From Candidatus Kerfeldbacteria bacterium CG_4_10_14_0_8_um_filter_42_10 (GTDB lineage Bacteria > Patescibacteriota > Patescibacteriia > UM-FILTER-42-10), in NCBI GenBank assembly GCA_002784945.1, contig PFMD01000027.1, forward strand, positions 19,576 through 51,673: a stretch of 32,098 bases of DNA, read 5' to 3'. A model generated the notes under the pieces. The model did no database searches, was not told where the DNA came from, and saw only the letters and a program-made list of their open reading frames with translations. The translations under genes were made by a program, and so were the position numbers. Positions 30,275 through 32,098 of the stretch are shown piece after piece. Numbering within the stretch: position 1 is the stretch's first letter; each line of letters begins with the position of its first letter.

Positions 30275-31819
30275 TTATATCTTTTTTATTTTCTTTAATT
30301 TCCGAACAATTCCCTTGGTCGCATCCACTTCCACCAAATCTCCGTCTTTTAAAACTCGCGTGGCGATATTTGTACCGATAACGCAAGGAATCTTTAATTC
30401 GCGGCTGACAATAGCCGCGTGACAGGTAATACCGCCGACATTAGTTACAATCGCTGCAGCCTTTTTTATAGCCGGCATTAAATTGGGGCTAGTGGCTTCG
30501 GAAACTAGAATATCACTTTGTTTCATTTTTTTCATGTCCGCTACTACGTTAATGATTTTTATCCGTCCTTGAGCAAACCCAGGTGAAGCGATCATGCCCG
30601 TTATTCTATCTGCAGTTTTAACATTGTCTTCTTTCCAATTTAAAGAATTTACAAAAAACTTTGCTTGCAGGCCTACCAAAATCTTTCCTGATTTTTTTCC
30701 TTGATAATGATATAAATGATAATCATATCTTCTTTTAAGAAAATCCAAAGATACCCCATCTTTTAAAATTACTTCCTTAATTTCTTGAGGATAAATATAT
30801 CTGATTAATTTAATTGGGAGGTTTTTTCGGCGACAGATTTCTTTAAATAAATTATCTCGTGCTTGACAGCCGAAAAACATGGAATCTTTACGAAAACCTT
30901 TTAAATAAACCAGGTCGGAAAAAATCCCGAAAAGCAGCTGATGTTTTTTATCTATGCTCAATTTTTTAAATATTGCTTGTTTATTGCTTGTTGAATTTAT
31001 CTTCGACGGTAAATTTTTACTATTCTTCAACCAATCTTTAAGCTGTTGGTAGAAATGCTTTTCGTTCCAGCCGGGACCTTCAAATTGGTAGCTTATCCAG
31101 CCGTATTTCTGTTGATAGTTGCTGATTAATTTAGCCAGCAATGGATTAATCTGAGGAATTATCTTTAAAAGTCTACTGCTTGTGGAAGATAAAAACAACT
31201 TCTTTGTTCTTTTTGATCTATTGATTATCTTATATATATTCAATAACTCTTTCTCTGCTTTTTGAGCATGGCTTAATCTATTAATTTGAGTCAGTTGGTT
31301 AAAAAGCTCCGCTAAGGATTGTTTAAGTTCTAATTTTCTCGTTTTGTTGGCCAGATAATTGGTTAAATAACTATGCATTTGTCCATCGTAATCCACGGCA
31401 TTGCCAAACCAGCCGCTGACATGCATTTTTAAATGGGCCTGGAAATATTTAGAATACCATTGGTACAATTCTTGATTAGTCAGTTTTTGATAATTCAATT
31501 TTAAAATTTCTTGGCTGACTTTGAATACATTATTGCTGCGCCTAACAATATCCCGATTATTCTTTATCGCCCAGTTGGGATTGGCCAGGACTTTGTTCAA
31601 AACCAATTTAACCAGTTTGTTCAACTGATTGATGTTAAAACAATGATCAAGATTACCGTTATGATAAATATATAGTAATTCCTGAGTAGGATAATTTTTT
31701 AAACCCAAACTCTTGGTTAAATACTCATCTAAATAATCCTTATCTAAATATAAAGAGTAGGTATTGCCGGTTTGCGGATTACATTTGAATATTGTTTCAA
31801 AAACTGTCCACTTATCCAT
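30275..31819 (-). CDS. Swivel-domain protein 5
   Basis: A 514-residue long-type member. I start it at the ATG at 31819-31817 ('MDKWTVFETIFKC'), which lies 7 nt after the vestigial tail; the longer frame would run back through that tail and the repeat. The N-terminus is helical with 'NYPTQELLYIYHNGNLDHCFNINQL' and 'KYGWISYQFEGPGW', the latter resembling gene 1 ('YLGYNWEGPALP'). The swivel domain has '[28 protein letters not shown]', [19 protein letters not shown] and a Lys-rich extension (LKKIKKI) after '[12 protein letters not shown]'. A 45-nt stretch (30345-30389) is identical to gene 6 (31945-31989). Confidence 0.83.
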   Translation of the reverse strand: MDKWTVFETIFKCNPQTGNTYSLYLDKDYLDEYLTKSLGLKNYPTQELLYIYHNGNLDHCFNINQLNKLVKLVLNKVLANPNWAIKNNRDIVRRSNNVFKVSQEILKLNYQKLTNQELYQWYSKYFQAHLKMHVSGWFGNAVDYDGQMHSYLTNYLANKTRKLELKQSLAELFNQLTQINRLSHAQKAEKELLNIYKIINRSKRTKKLFLSSTSSRLLKIIPQINPLLAKLISNYQQKYGWISYQFEGPGWNEKHFYQQLKDWLKNSKNLPSKINSTSNKQAIFKKLSIDKKHQLLFGIFSDLVYLKGFRKDSMFFGCQARDNLFKEICRRKNLPIKLIRYIYPQEIKEVILKDGVSLDFLKRRYDYHLYHYQGKKSGKILVGLQAKFFVNSLNWKEDNVKTADRITGMIASPGFAQGRIKIINVVADMKKMKQSDILVSEATSPNLMPAIKKAAAIVTNVGGITCHAAIVSRELKIPCVIGTNIATRVLKDGDLVEVDATKGIVRKLKKIKKI

Positions 31820-31826
31820 GTTTTCG

Positions 31827-31892
31827 TTATTTAACTTTTTTAACAATTCCCTTTGTCGCCCGCCTTTGGCGGACTCTGCGAGGCGCAAAGAT
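31827..31892 (-). other. Vestigial second C-terminal tail plus palindromic repeat between swivel genes 6 and 5
   Basis: After the gene 6 stop (31893), a 33-nt repeat (31860-31892) is followed by GCG-ACA-AAG-GGA-ATT-GTT-AAA-AAA-GTT-AAA-TAA (31859-31827), which reads [10 protein letters not shown]-stop. This matches the normal end of family members. The repeat is the same as at 26278-26340 but without a 30-nt inner insert. In both places the junction is at a GCGAC pentamer at the conserved Asp-Ala-Thr codons. Confidence 0.75.
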
Positions 31893-32098
31893 TTATATTT
31901 TTGTTACAACGCCTCGCGTCGCATCCACTTCGACCAGGTCTCCATCTTTTAAAACTCGCGTGGCGATATTTGTACCGATAACGCAAGGAGTATTTAATTC
32001 ACGAGCGACTATGGCGGCATGGCAGGTTAATCCCCCAGTATCAGTGACTATGGCGGCCGCTTTTTTCATCGCCGGGACCAAGGATGGATTGGTTATTT
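31893..32098 (-). CDS. Swivel-domain protein 6 (C-terminal part, cut by window end)
   Basis: The last 68 codons of a sixth array member; the frame is open to the window edge ('[22 protein letters not shown]'). It has [21 protein letters not shown] with the acceptor His and ends '[13 protein letters not shown]'. The internal ATG (32081) is not a start. The coding ending and the following repeat are nearly identical to those of gene 2: about 58 nt around 31870-31926 and 26318-26374 differ at one position. This ties the two distant copies together by recombination. Confidence 0.85.
   Translation of the reverse strand, partial: ITNPSLVPAMKKAAAIVTDTGGLTCHAAIVARELNTPCVIGTNIATRVLKDGDLVEVDATRGVVTKI

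Noticed and set aside
31820-31888. Longer N-terminus for swivel protein 5
   Set aside because: The added residues are encoded by the palindromic repeat and the vestigial tail read in another frame; homologues start near 'MDKW'-like positions.
1-32098. UGA recoding as glycine, as in Absconditabacteria or Gracilibacteria
   Set aside because: Several genes, including the DksA-like gene and the ATGA-overlapping genes, end at TGA with the next gene starting there, and no gene needs in-frame TGA.
1-32098. tRNA, rRNA or CRISPR array
   Set aside because: No T-loop or anticodon-arm pattern, rRNA core sequence or regularly spaced direct repeat was found; the repeats seen are palindromes or gene paralogy.

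Overview
The window looks like a chromosomal segment of a Candidate Phyla Radiation (Patescibacteria, probably Parcubacteria-like) bacterium. Pointers are the VirB4 / PrgI / TrbC-type secretion block with a split VirB4, single-domain GIY-YIG proteins, stand-alone phosphohistidine swivel proteins, weak or absent Shine-Dalgarno sites at most starts, and many short palindromic intergenic repeats. TGA acts as an ordinary stop, so there is no UGA recoding. The taxonomic call is inference; no rRNA gene is present.

Layout. 1-1186: 3' part of recG (+). 1218-2131: a GC-richer cassette with its own promoter, a folded leader RNA, a DksA/TraR-type zinc-finger gene, a strong terminator and a 107-nt palindromic element. 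2133-4454 (-): a GIY-YIG protein, 3-methyladenine DNA glycosylase and RadA. 4537-14889 (-): an envelope/secretion block transcribed from a promoter near 14.9 kb. In transcription order it has a stand-alone PEP-synthase ATP-binding domain, a poly-proline coiled-coil protein, PrgI, a VirB4 N-terminal-like protein, the VirB4 ATPase, two membrane proteins, a TrbC/VirB2-like pilin, a membrane-anchored beta-propeller and a DsbA-like thioredoxin. Palindromes separate many of these genes. 14979-16405 (+): a second GC-richer cassette with a consensus promoter, an unusual leader, a histidine-phosphatase-like gene, an unknown gene, a terminator and an inverted copy of the same 107-nt element.

16476-24232: small-molecule phosphate chemistry. 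A tightly packed + operon holds a metallophosphoesterase, two PRTases and a LOG-family protein. It is followed by a Cof-type HAD phosphatase, an inositol-monophosphatase family enzyme, and an overlapping - operon of a HAD hydrolase, an APH-type kinase and a PfkB kinase. 24233-24727 holds a palindromic element and a broken GIY-YIG gene.

24728-32098 (-, running off the window): a tandem array of at least six paralogues. Each joins a divergent N-terminal region to a C-terminal phosphohistidine swivel domain of the PEP synthase/PPDK type, and none has the ATP-binding or PEP-binding domain. Nearly identical 45-51 nt stretches, 4-nt ATGA overlaps, and two vestigial second C-terminal tails separated from their genes by a palindromic repeat show that the array grew by duplication and recombination. 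Together with the lone ATP-binding domain gene at 13945 and the surrounding kinases and phosphatases, this array is the best candidate for an undescribed system, perhaps a modular phosphotransfer pathway. That function is a hypothesis.
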